This document shows, in pieces, positions 16,842 to 27,128 of a stretch of DNA of 64,000 nt. Location: positions 62,001-126,000 of the forward strand of contig NZ_AEWI01000037.1 in NCBI RefSeq assembly GCF_000191885.1. The letters are read 5' to 3'. The notes below the pieces were generated by a model. The model had not been told where the DNA came from, did not search any database, and was given only the letters and a program-made list of their open reading frames with translations. The DNA is from Anaerophaga thermohalophila DSM 12881. Its GTDB lineage: Bacteria; Bacteroidota; Bacteroidia; Bacteroidales; Marinilabiliaceae. How positions within the stretch are numbered: the first letter of the stretch is position 1; each line of letters starts with the position of its first letter. The position numbers and the translations under genes were made by a program.

Positions 16842-19800
16842 TCATAATGTTCTTGAAACTTCAACCTCTTCGAAGGCCTCAATCATATCGCCTACCTTGA
16901 TATCATTGAAATTCTTAATATTCAATCCGCATTCGTAACCGGCAGCTACTTCTTTAACATCATCTTTAAAGCGCTTCAGTGAACCAAGTTCTCCGGTATA
17001 AATAACAATTCCGTCGCGAATGACCCTTACTTTAGAATTTCGCTTGATTTTTCCCTCTTTCACAATACAACCGGCCACTGTACCAACTTTGGTAATCCTG
17101 AAGGTATCGCGAATTTCGAGTGTTGCAACAATCTGCTCTTTAATTTCGGGTGATAACATACCTTCCATAGCCGCTTTAATTTCCTCGATGGCGTCATAAA
17201 TAATAGAGTAAAGACGAATATCTATCTCCTCTTTCTCCGCCAGTCGGCGTGCAGCCATTGACGGGCGAACCTGGAAACCAATAACAATTGCATTGGAAGC
17301 GGCAGCAAGCATAATATCCGACTCGGAGATTTGCCCGACAGCCTTGTGGATGACATTAACCTGAATCTCTTCGGTTGACAATTTGATCAGGGAGTCGGAG
17401 AGTGCCTCAATAGAGCCGTCCACATCACCTTTAACCACCAGATTAAGCTCCTGGAAATTACCAATGGCAATGCGTCGCCCGATTTCATCGAGGGTAATAT
17501 GCTTTTGTGTTCTGAGTCCCTGCTCACGTTGCAACTGAGAACGCTTAGTCGCAATTTCCCTGGCTTCGCGCTCATTCTCCATCACGTGGAATTTCTCACC
17601 CGCTTGTGGCGCACCGTTTAATCCAAGCACCAACACGGGTTGTGAAGGTCCGACCTCTTCAATTTTCTGATTTCGCTCATTAAACATGGCTTTTACGTGA
17701 CCGTAATACTGTCCTGAAAGGATCAGATCACCGGTTTTGAGTGTACCGGACTGAACAAGAAGGGTGGCAATATATCCGCGTCCACGATCAAGACTGGACT
17801 CAATAACTGAACCAACAGCAGGCTTATTCGGATTGGCCTTAAGTTCGAGAAGATCAGCTTCGAGTAAAACCTTTTCAAGCAACTGGTCAACATTGGTCCC
17901 GTTTTTGGCACTAATTTCCTGTGATTGATATTTCCCTCCCCACTCTTCAACAAGATAATTCATGTTGGCCAGTTCTTCCTTCACCTTATTGGGATTGGCA
18001 TTGGGCTTATCAATTTTATTAATGGCAAACACAATGGGAACACCGGCAGCCGAAGCATGATTAATGGCCTCAACAGTCTGTGGCATCACATTATCATCGG
18101 CAGCCACAATAATAATGGCAATATCGGTAACCTGTGCACCACGTGCACGCATAGCTGTAAAAGCCTCATGGCCTGGTGTATCAAGGAAAGTAATCTCCCG
18201 TCCATTTTCCAGTTTTACATTGTAGGCGCCAATATGCTGCGTTATCCCACCAGCCTCACCGGCAATAACGTTTGTACTTCTGATATGGTCGAGCAATGAT
18301 GTCTTACCATGGTCAACGTGCCCCATTACGGTAATGATTGGCGGCCGGGGCTGCAAATCTTCGGGACGATCTTCTTCTTCCTCTATGGTTTCGGCTGCGT
18401 CTACACTCATAAATTCCACCTTGTAGCCATATTCTTCGGCAACAAGGGTAATGGTTTCCGCATCAAGCCTTTGGTTAATCGAAACGAACAGACCAAGGCT
18501 CATACAAGTGGCTATCACCTGGTTAACCTGGACATTCATCAGGTTGGCCAGCTCGTTGGCAGTCAGAAACTCAGTAACTTTAAGCACTTTGCTCTCTTCG
18601 GACATCCGCTCCTTTGCCTCATGCTCTTTCTGGGCTGCAGCATCTCTCTTATCGCGACGGTACCGGGAAGCCTTGGATTTCCCTTTCGAAGTCAGACGTG
18701 CCAGAGTTTCTTTTATCTGTTTCTGAACATCTTCTTCACTCACTTCAGGACGGGCCGGCCGTTTTTTTGCCTTGGACTTTTTACGCCTTTCCTTTTTTTC
18801 CTGGGACTTACCACCAGCCTGGGCTTGCTGCTGCTTATCATCGATATTCACCCGCTCTTTTTCTTTGCGGATGCGCTTACGTTTTTTCTTTTTCTTCCGC
18901 TGCTGGTCTCTGTTGTTATTCTCAGAACGGGCATTTTCGGGCAGATTGATTTTACCCACCACGGTAGGACCTGATAATTTTTTCACCTTAGTAGGCATAA
19001 AGCTTTCTTTATCAGATTTTCCCTGTTCCTGACCCGATCCTTTTTCGCTTTTACCCGGTGCCTTAATATCAGGTTTTGTTTCTTGAGATTTTTCAGTGGG
19101 CTTTTCGACAGATTTTTCAGCTTTTTCAGCTTTTTCGTCCGACTTTTTTTCCTCTTTCTTCTCTTCTTTCTGAGGATGTTTGGCTGCAACCTCAGCCTCA
19201 TCCTTTTTACCCGGTGCTTCGGCAGCAGGCTCCGCCTCCTGTTTTTTGGATTCGGCTGTCTCTTTTTTCACATCCATTTTTTCGTCCGGGGATATTTTAT
19301 CAAGGTCTGTTTTCGTCACCTCCTTAACGTCTTTCTCCCTGGAAGGTTCTACCGGAATATCAACATTCTTTTCGGGTTGTTTCCTCTCTTCTTCAGTTTT
19401 ATCAATGTCGGTTGTTTCCTTGGTCTTTTCTGTTGTTTTCTCTTCGGCTTTTTCTCCCTGCTTATCTTTTTCTTTCTTCTCCTCTTTCAGCCCTGCATTA
19501 TCTGAACCTTCACTTACAGGATGTTGAGCTTCCTGCTTGTCTTTTTTAGCCTTTTCTTCTTTTTTGGCTTTTTCTGATGGCCCCTTCTTGTCGAGGTCAA
19601 TTTTTCCGACAACTTTAACATCCATTTTTTGCCTGGGGGAAGACACTTCAGCAGTTGGTTTTTCCTCTTTTTTCCCCACCGGTTTCACCGGCCTTTCAAC
19701 CTCTTCTTCTTCAATATCTTCAACATCCTCATCTTCATCTTCATCGTGCTGATTTTCTTTCAAATCATCGATGGACACAGAGGATTTTTTACCCTTATGT

Positions 19801-20006
19801 TTTCTGTCGACCAACTTCTGCGATTCCATTTTCACAGTCAGGTCCGAACGATATTCTTGTTTCAGAAGATCATACATCTCCTCCGAAACCTTGGTATTCG
19901 GGTTGGATTCGATTTCGAATCCCTTTTTATGCAGAAATTCAACGATTGTGTTGATCCCTACATTACATTCTTTTGCTATTTTACTAAGTCTTGTTCCAAC
20001 TGCCAT
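16842..20006 (-). CDS. infB: Translation initiation factor IF-2
   Basis: The GTPase that places initiator tRNA on the 30S subunit. With the start at [20 protein letters not shown] (ATG at 20004-20006) it is 1054 aa; a longer reading frame to 20078 would overlap the nusA stop and a promoter box. N-terminal IF2_N domain, then about 350 residues of Lys/Glu-rich low-complexity linker, a second IF2_N-like domain ([20 protein letters not shown]), the GTPase with G1 GHVDHGKTS near residue 565, G3 DTPGHE and G4 NKID, then domains II-IV ending VEVSRTL. It follows nusA in the common rimP-nusA-infB operon. The linker is longer than in E. coli but is common in Bacteroidota. Confidence 0.98.
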   Translation of the reverse strand: MAVGTRLSKIAKECNVGINTIVEFLHKKGFEIESNPNTKVSEEMYDLLKQEYRSDLTVKMESQKLVDRKHKGKKSSVSIDDLKENQHDEDEDEDVEDIEEEEVERPVKPVGKKEEKPTAEVSSPRQKMDVKVVGKIDLDKKGPSEKAKKEEKAKKDKQEAQHPVSEGSDNAGLKEEKKEKDKQGEKAEEKTTEKTKETTDIDKTEEERKQPEKNVDIPVEPSREKDVKEVTKTDLDKISPDEKMDVKKETAESKKQEAEPAAEAPGKKDEAEVAAKHPQKEEKKEEKKSDEKAEKAEKSVEKPTEKSQETKPDIKAPGKSEKGSGQEQGKSDKESFMPTKVKKLSGPTVVGKINLPENARSENNNRDQQRKKKKKRKRIRKEKERVNIDDKQQQAQAGGKSQEKKERRKKSKAKKRPARPEVSEEDVQKQIKETLARLTSKGKSKASRYRRDKRDAAAQKEHEAKERMSEESKVLKVTEFLTANELANLMNVQVNQVIATCMSLGLFVSINQRLDAETITLVAEEYGYKVEFMSVDAAETIEEEEDRPEDLQPRPPIITVMGHVDHGKTSLLDHIRSTNVIAGEAGGITQHIGAYNVKLENGREITFLDTPGHEAFTAMRARGAQVTDIAIIIVAADDNVMPQTVEAINHASAAGVPIVFAINKIDKPNANPNKVKEELANMNYLVEEWGGKYQSQEISAKNGTNVDQLLEKVLLEADLLELKANPNKPAVGSVIESSLDRGRGYIATLLVQSGTLKTGDLILSGQYYGHVKAMFNERNQKIEEVGPSQPVLVLGLNGAPQAGEKFHVMENEREAREIATKRSQLQREQGLRTQKHITLDEIGRRIAIGNFQELNLVVKGDVDGSIEALSDSLIKLSTEEIQVNVIHKAVGQISESDIMLAAASNAIVIGFQVRPSMAARRLAEKEEIDIRLYSIIYDAIEEIKAAMEGMLSPEIKEQIVATLEIRDTFRITKVGTVAGCIVKEGKIKRNSKVRVIRDGIVIYTGELGSLKRFKDDVKEVAAGYECGLNIKNFNDIKVGDMIEAFEEVEVSRTL

Positions 20007-20056
20007 ATAAAGGACTTTCGTTTTTCTGATAAAAAAGACAAAAAATCTTTGAGGGA

Positions 20057-20064
20057 CAAAGATA
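20057..20064 (-). promoter_or_regulatory. -7 box TATCTTTG between nusA and infB
   Basis: Perfect minus-strand -7 box about 50 bases upstream of the infB ATG. It may drive infB separately from the rimP promoter. No good -33 element. Confidence 0.4.
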
Positions 20065-20070
20065 AACGAA

Positions 20071-21312
20071 TTATTCAAATTCGGCCTTCAGGATATTAAT
20101 AACGTCACGAATGGTTTCTTCTTCCAAATCGGTTCTTTTAGTAAGGTCTTCAACGGTCAGCTCAAGTACGGATTTAGCAGTATCGCATCCAATTGCCTTC
20201 AATTCGTCAATGATCCAACCTTCAATTTCGTCTGAAAATTCGTCAAGAGAAACGTCTTCTTCTTCCTCTTCTTCCTCTGTCTCACGATAAACATCTATCT
20301 CATAGCCGGTGAGTTGACTGGCCAGACGGATGTTTAATCCCCCTTTACCAATCGCAAGAGAGACCTCCTCGGGTTGAAGGTAAACATCGGCGCGTTTCTC
20401 GTCTTCAAAGATTTTAATACTCGATACTTTTGCGGGATTCAATGCCCGCTGTATAAACAACTGCGTGTTGGTAGTGTAATTGATGACATCGATATTCTCG
20501 TTGTGCAGCTCCCGCACGATACCATGAATACGCGATCCCTTCATTCCAACACATGCACCTACGGGGTCAATCCGTTCGTCGTAGGATTCCACGGCAACCT
20601 TTGCCCGTTCACCGGGCGCCCGTACGATCTTCTTAATGGTGATCAGACCATCATAAATTTCAGGAACCTCAAATTCGAACAAACGTTCCAGAAATACAGG
20701 CGAAGTACGCGATAAGATAATCACCGGATTGTTGTTCCGCATCTCTACTTTGATTACTACAGCCCTTACTGTTTCACCTTTATGGAAAAAATCTCCCGGA
20801 ATTTGTTCCTCCCTCGGAAGGATCAGCTCATTTCCTTCATCGTCAAGAATGAGCATCTCCCGTTTCCATATCTGGTAAACTTCTCCAGTAACCACCTCGC
20901 CTATACGTTCGGTATATTTGTTGTAAAGCTGGTCCTTTTCAAGTTCCATAATTTGTCCGGCAAGATTCTGACGCAATGTCAGAATAGCACGACGACCAAA
21001 TTTATGAAAGTCTACTTCATCCACTACTTCCTCCCCGACTTCATAATCGGGATCAAATTTTCTTGCTTCTGTCAATGAAATCTGGGTATTCGGGTCTTCC
21101 ACCTCTCCGTCGGGGACAACTTCACGGTTTCGCCAAATTTCAAAGTCACCTTTATCAATATTCACGATGACGTCAAAATTTTCATCACTACCGAAAATTT
21201 TGACCAGAACACTCCGGAACGAATCCTCCAGAACACGTACCATGGTGGCACGATCAATGTTTTTTAATTCTTTAAATTCCGAAAAAGTGTCTATCAGATT
21301 AATATTTTCCAT
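20071..21312 (-). CDS. nusA: Transcription termination/antitermination factor NusA
   Basis: NusA binds RNA polymerase and nascent RNA, modulating pausing, termination and antitermination. The 413-aa protein has the N-terminal polymerase-binding domain, an S1 domain ([20 protein letters not shown]), and KH1/KH2 with [18 protein letters not shown] and [20 protein letters not shown]. After an acidic EEEEEED spacer the C-terminus holds a helix-hairpin-helix-like segment ([20 protein letters not shown]), shorter than the E. coli acidic repeats. It lies between rimP and infB. Confidence 0.98.
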   Translation of the reverse strand: MENINLIDTFSEFKELKNIDRATMVRVLEDSFRSVLVKIFGSDENFDVIVNIDKGDFEIWRNREVVPDGEVEDPNTQISLTEARKFDPDYEVGEEVVDEVDFHKFGRRAILTLRQNLAGQIMELEKDQLYNKYTERIGEVVTGEVYQIWKREMLILDDEGNELILPREEQIPGDFFHKGETVRAVVIKVEMRNNNPVIILSRTSPVFLERLFEFEVPEIYDGLITIKKIVRAPGERAKVAVESYDERIDPVGACVGMKGSRIHGIVRELHNENIDVINYTTNTQLFIQRALNPAKVSSIKIFEDEKRADVYLQPEEVSLAIGKGGLNIRLASQLTGYEIDVYRETEEEEEEEDVSLDEFSDEIEGWIIDELKAIGCDTAKSVLELTVEDLTKRTDLEEETIRDVINILKAEFE

Positions 21313-21413
21313 CGCCTTATAAATAAACGTTGTTACTTCTTTTGTTTGTTCGGCACTACTCCACAGCCAATTATGTGTTATTATTTGTCATTGATTACAG
21401 GATACGACACCTG

Positions 21414-21878
21414 TCATAATCCCAATAATTCCTTAACTCTTTTAACATCATCAAAACTAAATTCATACGTGAAAACCTGCAACTCTTTTTTCTTTTTTCC
21501 ATCGGTTTTCACCATTTTCTCTTCTTCGATTACAAATCCAGTCTCAAAGACTTCCTTCAGAACACCTTTTTGTATGCTTCCATCTTTGGTCAATACTTCC
21601 AGCGGACGGCCAACTGCTTTGTGATATTGTTCGATAACTTTAAACGGTTGTCCGATCCCGGGAGAAGACACCTGCAGCTCAAAATCTTCGGCATCTCTGT
21701 CGAGTGAATGCTCAATGAGACGGGAAACTTCGGCGCAGTATTCAATAGGGACACCTTTATCGCTGTCGATAAAAACCTCTATTTTATTGGAAGGTTTTAC
21801 ATTGACATCAACAATAAAGAATCCGTCTTCCTTTACTTTCGAATCAATGAGTTCAACTATTTGTTTCTTTGTTACCAT
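21414..21878 (-). CDS. rimP: Ribosome maturation factor RimP
   Basis: RimP assists 30S subunit assembly. The 154-aa protein shows the family pattern: FFIVDVNVKPSNKIEVFIDS, then CAEVSRLIEHSLD near residue 47 and LQVSSPGIGQPFK. It is the first gene of the rimP-nusA-infB operon. A well-formed promoter (-33 TTTG, -7 TATATTTG) starts transcription about 57 nt upstream, and a perfect 8-bp hairpin occupies the leader. Confidence 0.96.
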   Translation of the reverse strand: MVTKKQIVELIDSKVKEDGFFIVDVNVKPSNKIEVFIDSDKGVPIEYCAEVSRLIEHSLDRDAEDFELQVSSPGIGQPFKVIEQYHKAVGRPLEVLTKDGSIQKGVLKEVFETGFVIEEEKMVKTDGKKKKELQVFTYEFSFDDVKRVKELLGL

Positions 21879-21897
21879 TCACAATCTATTAATAAAA

Positions 21898-21917
21898 TAG
21901 GGGACTTCTGTCCCCTA
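21898..21917 (-). promoter_or_regulatory. Leader hairpin upstream of rimP
   Basis: TAGGGGAC (21898-21905), loop TTCT, GTCCCCTA (21910-21917): a perfect 8-bp stem lying entirely between the predicted transcription start (about 21936) and the rimP ATG (21878). No U-tract follows, so it is not a simple terminator. Confidence 0.65.
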
Positions 21918-21942
21918 CCCACTCACTGTGAAAAAACCGCTG

Positions 21943-21974
21943 CAAATATAAGGAATGAAAAACAATTATGCAAA
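21943..21974 (-). promoter_or_regulatory. Promoter of the rimP-nusA-infB operon
   Basis: Minus strand: -33 TTTG (21971-21974), 20-base spacer, -7 TATATTTG (21943-21950). This fits the Bacteroidota sigma-A consensus (TTTG, 17-23, TAnnTTTG) and gives a leader of about 57 nt. Confidence 0.8.
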
Positions 21975-22019
21975 AACCTTTTGGCCTTAAAATCAAATCA
22001 TTTTGATGATAATAGTAAT

Positions 22020-22062
22020 ATAGTCAGTAGTTTTTAGTCAATAGTCAATAGTCAATAGTGGA
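22020..22062. repeat. Short tandem repeat (TAGTCAATAG / CAGTAGTTTTTAG units)
   Basis: GTCAGTAGTTTTTA, then three copies of GTCAATA. Related to the 14-nt arrays at 7967-8024 and 60309-60362. It lies between divergent rimP and the HD gene. Confidence 0.7.
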
Positions 22063-22113
22063 AATTTCCACCGGTACTGATATATTCAAAAAAACTAACA
22101 AAGCATAAAAAAC

Positions 22114-22144
22114 AGTGTCTGTTCATAAAAGTACCATTTGCTGT
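22114..22144. repeat. Left inverted repeat flanking the HD gene
   Basis: AGTGTCTGTTCATAAAAGTACCATTTGCTGT pairs in inverted orientation with 23569-23598, with about 26 of 31 positions matching. The right part of this copy includes the -33 TTTG of the HD gene promoter. Confidence 0.75.
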
Positions 22145-22168
22145 ATTCGCTACGAATCACTTTCTTTG
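22137..22168 (+). promoter_or_regulatory. Promoter of the HD hydrolase gene
   Basis: -33 TTTG (22137-22140), 20-base spacer, -7-like TTTCTTTG (22161-22168). It places the transcript start near 22175 and thus favours the GTG start at 22192 over the in-frame ATG at 22138. Confidence 0.6.
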
Positions 22169-22191
22169 TATCACAAAATCAAGAAGGTAAA

Positions 22192-23436
22192 GTGAACGAA
22201 CTGCAACAATATAACCAGAGAAAGATTGTAAATGATCCCGTGCACGGGTTTATCAGCATCCCAGATAATATTCTTTTTGAATTAATTGAACATCCTTACC
22301 TGCAAAGACTCAGAAGAATAAAACAACTCGGGCTGACATCCCTTGTTTATCCCGGGGCTGTACACACCAGGTTTCAGCACACACTGGGCGCTTTTTACCT
22401 GATGGGATCGGCCATTTCTGTCCTTCGAAACAAGGGGCACCTTATTTCACCTGATGAGTCGACGGCAGCCCATGCAGCAATATTGATGCACGATATCGGG
22501 CACGGCCCTTTCTCTCATGCACTTGAACAAACCCTTATCGAAAATCTTAGCCATGAAGACATTTCGTTGCTGTTGATGAATCGTTTGAATGAACATTTTA
22601 AAGGGCAGCTTTCGCAAGCCATTGATGTTTTCAAAGGGCATACCGGCAAACTCTTTTTACATCAGTTGGTTTCGAGCCAACTCGACATGGACCGTCTGGA
22701 CTATCTGAAACGTGACAGTTTCTTCTCTGGTGTTTCCGAAGGAATTATCGGGTCCGACCGTATCATCAAAATGCTTGAAATAAAAAACAACGAGCTTGTG
22801 ATAGAAGCCAAAGGGATTTATTCCATTGAAAAATTTCTTGTGGCACGCAGACTGATGTACTGGCAGGTTTATCTTCACAAAACCGCCCTGGTGGCCGAAA
22901 AAATGCTTATCAACGCGCTGCGCAGAGCCAAATTTCTGTCGCTTAACAACGCTGAAGTACCCGCCCCGCCATTTTTGAGTACCTTCCTGAAAAACAGATT
23001 TTGTACCAACGATTTTCTCAGTAACCCAACGATACTGGATGATTTTACCATGCTGGACGACAACGATATTATGAGTGCTTTAAAATTGTGGAGAGATCAC
23101 AACGATCCGGTGCTTTCCCGTTTGTCGTCAAGCCTGCTCGACAGAAATCTGTTGCGAATAGAAATTTCAGATACGCCGTTTGACCAGGAAAAGCTGATGA
23201 CATTAAAAAAAGAAACACATATTAAAAATATAGGTCCCGATGAAATGGATTACTTTGTTTTCACAGACCATATTTCAAACAGTGCCTATAATGTGGGACA
23301 GGAAAATATCAATATCCTGTATAAGGACGGAACAATAAAAGACATTTCCTATGCCTCGGATATGCTTGACCATACAGCTTTCGCAAAAACGGTAAACAAA
23401 TATGTGCTTTGCTATCCGAAATCAATAGATCGTTAG
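22192..23436 (+). CDS. HD superfamily phosphohydrolase (dGTPase-related, COG1078 type)
   Basis: A 414-aa protein with the N-terminal signature KIVNDPVHGFISIP, the first His in HTRFQHTLGAFYLM near residue 60, the HD pair in LMHDIGHGPFSHALE and the downstream Asp in SQLDMDRLDYLKRDSF, which together make the metal-binding HD site. Relatives hydrolyse (d)NTPs or are of unknown substrate; the exact reaction is not known here. The GTG start at 22192 (VNELQQYNQRK) is chosen because the only promoter-like sequence lies downstream of the ATG at 22138. It is a single-gene unit flanked by imperfect inverted repeats of about 31 nt (22114-22144, 23569-23598). Confidence 0.9.
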   Translation: MNELQQYNQRKIVNDPVHGFISIPDNILFELIEHPYLQRLRRIKQLGLTSLVYPGAVHTRFQHTLGAFYLMGSAISVLRNKGHLISPDESTAAHAAILMHDIGHGPFSHALEQTLIENLSHEDISLLLMNRLNEHFKGQLSQAIDVFKGHTGKLFLHQLVSSQLDMDRLDYLKRDSFFSGVSEGIIGSDRIIKMLEIKNNELVIEAKGIYSIEKFLVARRLMYWQVYLHKTALVAEKMLINALRRAKFLSLNNAEVPAPPFLSTFLKNRFCTNDFLSNPTILDDFTMLDDNDIMSALKLWRDHNDPVLSRLSSSLLDRNLLRIEISDTPFDQEKLMTLKKETHIKNIGPDEMDYFVFTDHISNSAYNVGQENINILYKDGTIKDISYASDMLDHTAFAKTVNKYVLCYPKSIDR

Positions 23437-23461
23437 ATTTTTACAATATGTGTTTTTATTC

Positions 23462-23598
23462 AGAAAGTGCCGGCAGCAATGCCTTCCCAGATATGCCGGG
23501 GGCCTTGCGAAGCCGCCAAAAACGGAGTCCCGGTATGTCAGCATGAGTATTTTTGCGGCAATCGCAACACAGTAAATGGCACTTTATGGACAGCCACT
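23462..23598. repeat. GC-rich palindromic segment with right inverted repeat of the HD unit
   Basis: Bases 23569-23598 are the inverted partner of 22114-22144. The segment as a whole is GC-richer than its surroundings, begins AAAGTGCCGGC and nears its end with GGCACTTTATGGACAG, so it can also fold on itself. TGGCACT...AGTGCCA forms a further short stem across its right edge. It carries no ORF. Confidence 0.6.
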
Positions 23599-23657
23599 AT
23601 TTAGTGCCAAAACAGCCACAATACCCAACTATATTTTATACAGAAAGATATATTTAT

Positions 23658-23665
23658 TAGTTTTG
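23658..23665 (+). promoter_or_regulatory. -7 box TAGTTTTG of lpxD
   Basis: Perfect TAnnTTTG, 17 bases before the lpxD ATG; likely the promoter of the lpxD-lpxC/fabZ-lpxA run. The -33 element is unclear. Confidence 0.6.
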
Positions 23666-23681
23666 TGCCAAATTTTTTAAC

Positions 23682-24710
23682 ATGGAATTTACTGCAAAAC
23701 AAATAGCCGGGCTCATTCAGGGAGAAATAGAGGGCAACGAAAACCAGGTTGTCAGAGATGTTTCAAAAATTGAAGAAGGGCGGCCGGAAACGCTGACATT
23801 TCTGGCCAATCCTAAATATGAGCACTACATTTACACCACCGAAGCCTCGGTAGTTATTGTTAACAAAAGTTTTAAACCCGGTAAGCCGGTAAAAGCGACC
23901 CTCATAAAAGTGGACGATGCCTATCGGGCACTTGCCAGATTACTTCAGTTCTATGAAAGTTCGCTTCCCAAAAAGACCGGCATTGAACAACCCTCTTTCA
24001 TTCATGAAACTTCCGAAATGGGAGATTTGGTTTATGTCGGGGCTTTTGCCTACATCGGCGAAAAAACGAAGATCGGGAAAAATGTTCAGATATGGCCGGG
24101 GGCCTTTATCGGAGAAGGTGTTAGCATTGGTGACAATACCATTGTCTATTCAGGCGTAAAAATCTATAAGCATTGCAAAATAGGCTCCGATTGCATCTTA
24201 CATGCAGGAGCTGTAATAGGCTCCGATGGTTTTGGCTTTGCCCCCGGACCGGATGGTGAATATCAGAAAATTCCACAGGTGGGAAATGTCGTCATCGAAG
24301 ATTTAGTGGAAATTGGTGCCAATACCACCATCGACAGGGCCACAATGGGTTCAACAATTATCCGGAGAGGTGCCAAACTCGACAACCTTGTCCAGGTAGC
24401 ACATAATGTTGAAATCGGATATAACACGGTTATTGCTGCACAATCAGGAATTGCAGGTAGCACAAAAATAGGCAGCAACTGCATGTTTGGCGGTCAGACA
24501 GGTATTTCCGGACACCTCAAAGTGCCCGACGGAACCAGGCTCGCTGCACAAACCGGCGTAGCCGGGCCAATAAAAAAAGAGAACACTGCCCTTATGGGGT
24601 CCCCGGCATTTGATGCAATGCAATACCACCGATCATACGTTATTTTCAAAAAATTACCCGATTTATATAAGCAACTACAAGATATTCAGCAAAAAATTGC
24701 TGAAAAGTAG
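23682..24710 (+). CDS. lpxD: UDP-3-O-(3-hydroxyacyl)glucosamine N-acyltransferase LpxD
   Basis: Third enzyme of lipid A synthesis: adds the second 3-hydroxyacyl chain to UDP-3-O-acyl-GlcN. The 342-aa protein has the N-terminal uridine-binding domain ([20 protein letters not shown]), then left-handed beta-helix hexapeptide repeats ([20 protein letters not shown]) and the catalytic His in [14 protein letters not shown] near residue 245, then a C-terminal helix. It heads the lipid A gene run and is 56 bases from lpxC-fabZ. A CAGGAA/TTCCTG hairpin (24724-24740) lies in that gap. Confidence 0.97.
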   Translation: MEFTAKQIAGLIQGEIEGNENQVVRDVSKIEEGRPETLTFLANPKYEHYIYTTEASVVIVNKSFKPGKPVKATLIKVDDAYRALARLLQFYESSLPKKTGIEQPSFIHETSEMGDLVYVGAFAYIGEKTKIGKNVQIWPGAFIGEGVSIGDNTIVYSGVKIYKHCKIGSDCILHAGAVIGSDGFGFAPGPDGEYQKIPQVGNVVIEDLVEIGANTTIDRATMGSTIIRRGAKLDNLVQVAHNVEIGYNTVIAAQSGIAGSTKIGSNCMFGGQTGISGHLKVPDGTRLAAQTGVAGPIKKENTALMGSPAFDAMQYHRSYVIFKKLPDLYKQLQDIQQKIAEK

Positions 24711-24766
24711 GAACACGACCCGGCAGGAAAATAATTCCTGTACGGTTTGACCTAATCTTTTATACA

Positions 24767-26167
24767 ATGGCTGAAAAACAAAGAACCATTCGCAAAGCTG
24801 TTTCATTAAAAGGAACAGGATTACACACCGGAGCAGAAGTTACGCTAACTATGAAGCCTGCCCCGGGAAACACAGGATTTTGTTTTAAACGTGTCGACAT
24901 AGAAGGTCAACCTGTAATAAAGGCTCTGGCCGACAATGTTGTTTTTACCGAACGCGGAACCGTACTCGAAGAGAATGACGCCCGCGTCAGCACCATAGAA
25001 CACTGCCTCGCTGCATTGCGCGGAATGGGAGTAGATAACTGCGTAATTGAGGTTGACGGACCCGAAGCTCCTATTCTTGACGGAAGCGCCCGCTTTTTTG
25101 TCGATGCCATAAAAAAAGCAGGAATTGAAGAACAGGACGAAGAACGTCAATATTTTATTGTAAAAGAAAAAATGATTGTTGAAGACACGGAAACAGGCAG
25201 TTCTATTATCGCCATTCCGGAAGACGGACAATCATTTCAGGCACTCATATCATTCGACAATTCACTCATTCTGGCCAATCAGTTTGCAAATATCGAAAGC
25301 ATGGATGAGTTTGAAGAGGAGATTAGTAAATGCCGTACTTTTGTTTTTCTTCACGAACTGGAACCATTATTGAAGCACAACCTCATTAAAGGAGGCGATC
25401 TGGATAATGCTATTATCATCATTGATAAAGAAGTAGATCAGCAGGAACTGGACCGGTTGGCAAAATTGTTTAACAAACCCTCGGTCGAAGTTAAACCGAT
25501 AGGCATTCTCAATAATCTTGATCTGCATTTCCCAAATGAGCCGGCCAGACACAAGCTTTTAGATGTTATCGGCGATCTTACCCTGGCAGGGATGCCAATA
25601 AAAGGCAGGATTATCGCCAAAAAACCAGGACACAAAATAAATGCAGCATTTGCCAAAGCTGTCAGAAAAGAGATTAAACGCCGCCAGTTAAAGCAGGATG
25701 CCCCATTTTATGATCCTGATGCAGAACCGGTTTACGACATCAATGCCATCAAAGGATTTCTTCCGCACCGCCCACCATTCCTCCTTGTTGATAAAATTAT
25801 TGACCTTCAGGATAAAACAATCGTGGGTGTCAAAAATGTGACCATGAATGAGCCTTTTTTTGTCGGGCACTTCCCCGATGAACCGGTAATGCCCGGAGTA
25901 CTTCAGGTTGAAGCCATGGCACAGATAGGAGGAATTCTGGTTTTAAGCCAGGTGGATGATCCGAAACTTTACAGTACTTATTTTCTGAAGATTGATAATA
26001 TCAAATTCAGAAAAAAAGTGATCCCCGGTGATACCCTGGTCTTTAAGCTTGAACTCGTAACTGAAATAAGGCGGGGCATTGCCAATATGAAAGGAACGGC
26101 TTTTGTCGGCAACACCATCGTTGCAGAAGGCGAATTCATGGCACAAATTGCAAAAAATAAACAGTGA
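24767..26167 (+). CDS. lpxC-fabZ: Bifunctional LpxC deacetylase / FabZ dehydratase
   Basis: A 466-aa fusion. Residues 1 to about 310 are LpxC, the zinc deacetylase that commits UDP-3-O-acyl-GlcNAc to lipid A; zinc ligands are visible in STIEHCLAALRGMGVDNC and ARHKLLDVIGDL. Residues from about 325 are FabZ, the (3R)-hydroxyacyl-ACP dehydratase of fatty acid synthesis, with catalytic His in LPHRPPFLLVDKI and Glu in PVMPGVLQVEAMAQ. The fusion is typical of Bacteroidota and ties lipid A acyl supply to phospholipid synthesis. It lies between lpxD and lpxA. Confidence 0.97.
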   Translation: MAEKQRTIRKAVSLKGTGLHTGAEVTLTMKPAPGNTGFCFKRVDIEGQPVIKALADNVVFTERGTVLEENDARVSTIEHCLAALRGMGVDNCVIEVDGPEAPILDGSARFFVDAIKKAGIEEQDEERQYFIVKEKMIVEDTETGSSIIAIPEDGQSFQALISFDNSLILANQFANIESMDEFEEEISKCRTFVFLHELEPLLKHNLIKGGDLDNAIIIIDKEVDQQELDRLAKLFNKPSVEVKPIGILNNLDLHFPNEPARHKLLDVIGDLTLAGMPIKGRIIAKKPGHKINAAFAKAVRKEIKRRQLKQDAPFYDPDAEPVYDINAIKGFLPHRPPFLLVDKIIDLQDKTIVGVKNVTMNEPFFVGHFPDEPVMPGVLQVEAMAQIGGILVLSQVDDPKLYSTYFLKIDNIKFRKKVIPGDTLVFKLELVTEIRRGIANMKGTAFVGNTIVAEGEFMAQIAKNKQ

Positions 26168-26252
26168 TCATCAAATCTCCCTCATACAAAACCGAAGCAA
26201 CTTCTTTAATTTCAGGTATTTGTATAAATTATTACAAGACAGGTTAAAACAA

Positions 26253-26286
26253 AGTTTCCCTGTTTTTCAGGTTTAAACGGGAAACT
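26253..26286 (+). promoter_or_regulatory. Inverted repeat in the lpxA leader
   Basis: AGTTTCCC (26253-26260) pairs with GGGAAACT (26279-26286) around an 18-nt loop that itself ends in the palindrome GTTTAAAC. It ends 22 bases before the lpxA ATG. Confidence 0.5.
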
Positions 26287-26308
26287 GTCATAGCAGTAAC
26301 AATCATTT

Positions 26309-27109
26309 ATGAAGCAACCATTAGCATACATCCATCCCGAAGCAAAAATAGCCCCCAATGTGGCCATCGAACCTTTCGTGACCATCGATAAAAATGTTGA
26401 AATCGGGGAAGGTACAAGAATAGGCTCCAATGTAACGATACTTGAGGGTGCCCGAATCGGGAAAAACTGTAACATTTTTCCGGGAGCCGTAATTTCGGCG
26501 ATTCCCCAGGATATGAAATTCGAAGGCGAAGATTCGCTCGCCATTATTGGTGACAATACAACGATCAGAGAATTTGTTACAGTAAATCGGGGCACTAAAT
26601 CAAAAGGCAAAACAGTTGTGGGAAGCAACTGCCTGCTGATGGCTTATGTACATGTAGCGCACGATTGCGTAATAGGTAACCATGTTATTCTGGTTAACAG
26701 TGTTCAGGTAGCCGGTGAAGTAAAGATTGACGACTGGGCTATTGTAGGGGGGTTGTCGGCTATCCACCAGTTTGTTCATATTGGCAGCCATGTCATGATT
26801 TCCGGTGGTAGTCTGATCGGCAAAGATGTCCCCCCTTATGTGAAAGCAGGCAGGGAACCCCTCTCCTATGCAGGTGTCAATTCCATAGGGTTACGTCGCC
26901 GCAATTTTTCCAATGAGCAAATCCGGGATATTCAGGACATCTATCGCTTTATGTTCCAGAAAGGATTGAACTACAGCCAGGCCATCGAACGTATTGAAGC
27001 TGAACTACCCGCTTCGAATGAACGTGATGAAATCATTCTCTTCGTAAAAAATTCACAACGCGGAATTATAAAAGGCTATTACAACTCTGATAATAATTTG
27101 GATGGTTGA
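26309..27109 (+). CDS. lpxA: UDP-N-acetylglucosamine acyltransferase LpxA
   Basis: First acyltransferase of lipid A synthesis, moving a 3-hydroxyacyl chain from ACP to UDP-GlcNAc. The 266-aa protein is a run of hexapeptide repeats beginning YIHPEAKIAPNVAIEPFVTI, with catalytic His in MAYVHVAHDCVIGNHV near residue 125, GGLSAIHQFVHIG, and the C-terminal helical domain (FSNEQIRDIQDIYRFMF). It is the third lipid A gene, 141 bases after lpxC-fabZ. Confidence 0.98.
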   Translation: MKQPLAYIHPEAKIAPNVAIEPFVTIDKNVEIGEGTRIGSNVTILEGARIGKNCNIFPGAVISAIPQDMKFEGEDSLAIIGDNTTIREFVTVNRGTKSKGKTVVGSNCLLMAYVHVAHDCVIGNHVILVNSVQVAGEVKIDDWAIVGGLSAIHQFVHIGSHVMISGGSLIGKDVPPYVKAGREPLSYAGVNSIGLRRRNFSNEQIRDIQDIYRFMFQKGLNYSQAIERIEAELPASNERDEIILFVKNSQRGIIKGYYNSDNNLDG

Positions 27110-27128
27110 GTTTCACTAAACATGCTTT

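Noticed and set aside
18300-19960. Several long plus-strand ORFs opposite infB
   Set aside because: Ser/Phe/Leu-rich antisense shadows of the Lys/Glu-rich IF-2 linker; no family resemblance.
20006-20078. Longer IF-2 N-terminus
   Set aside because: The extra residues are hydrophobic and unlike IF-2, cross a promoter-like box and overlap the end of nusA; the [12 protein letters not shown] start fits the family.
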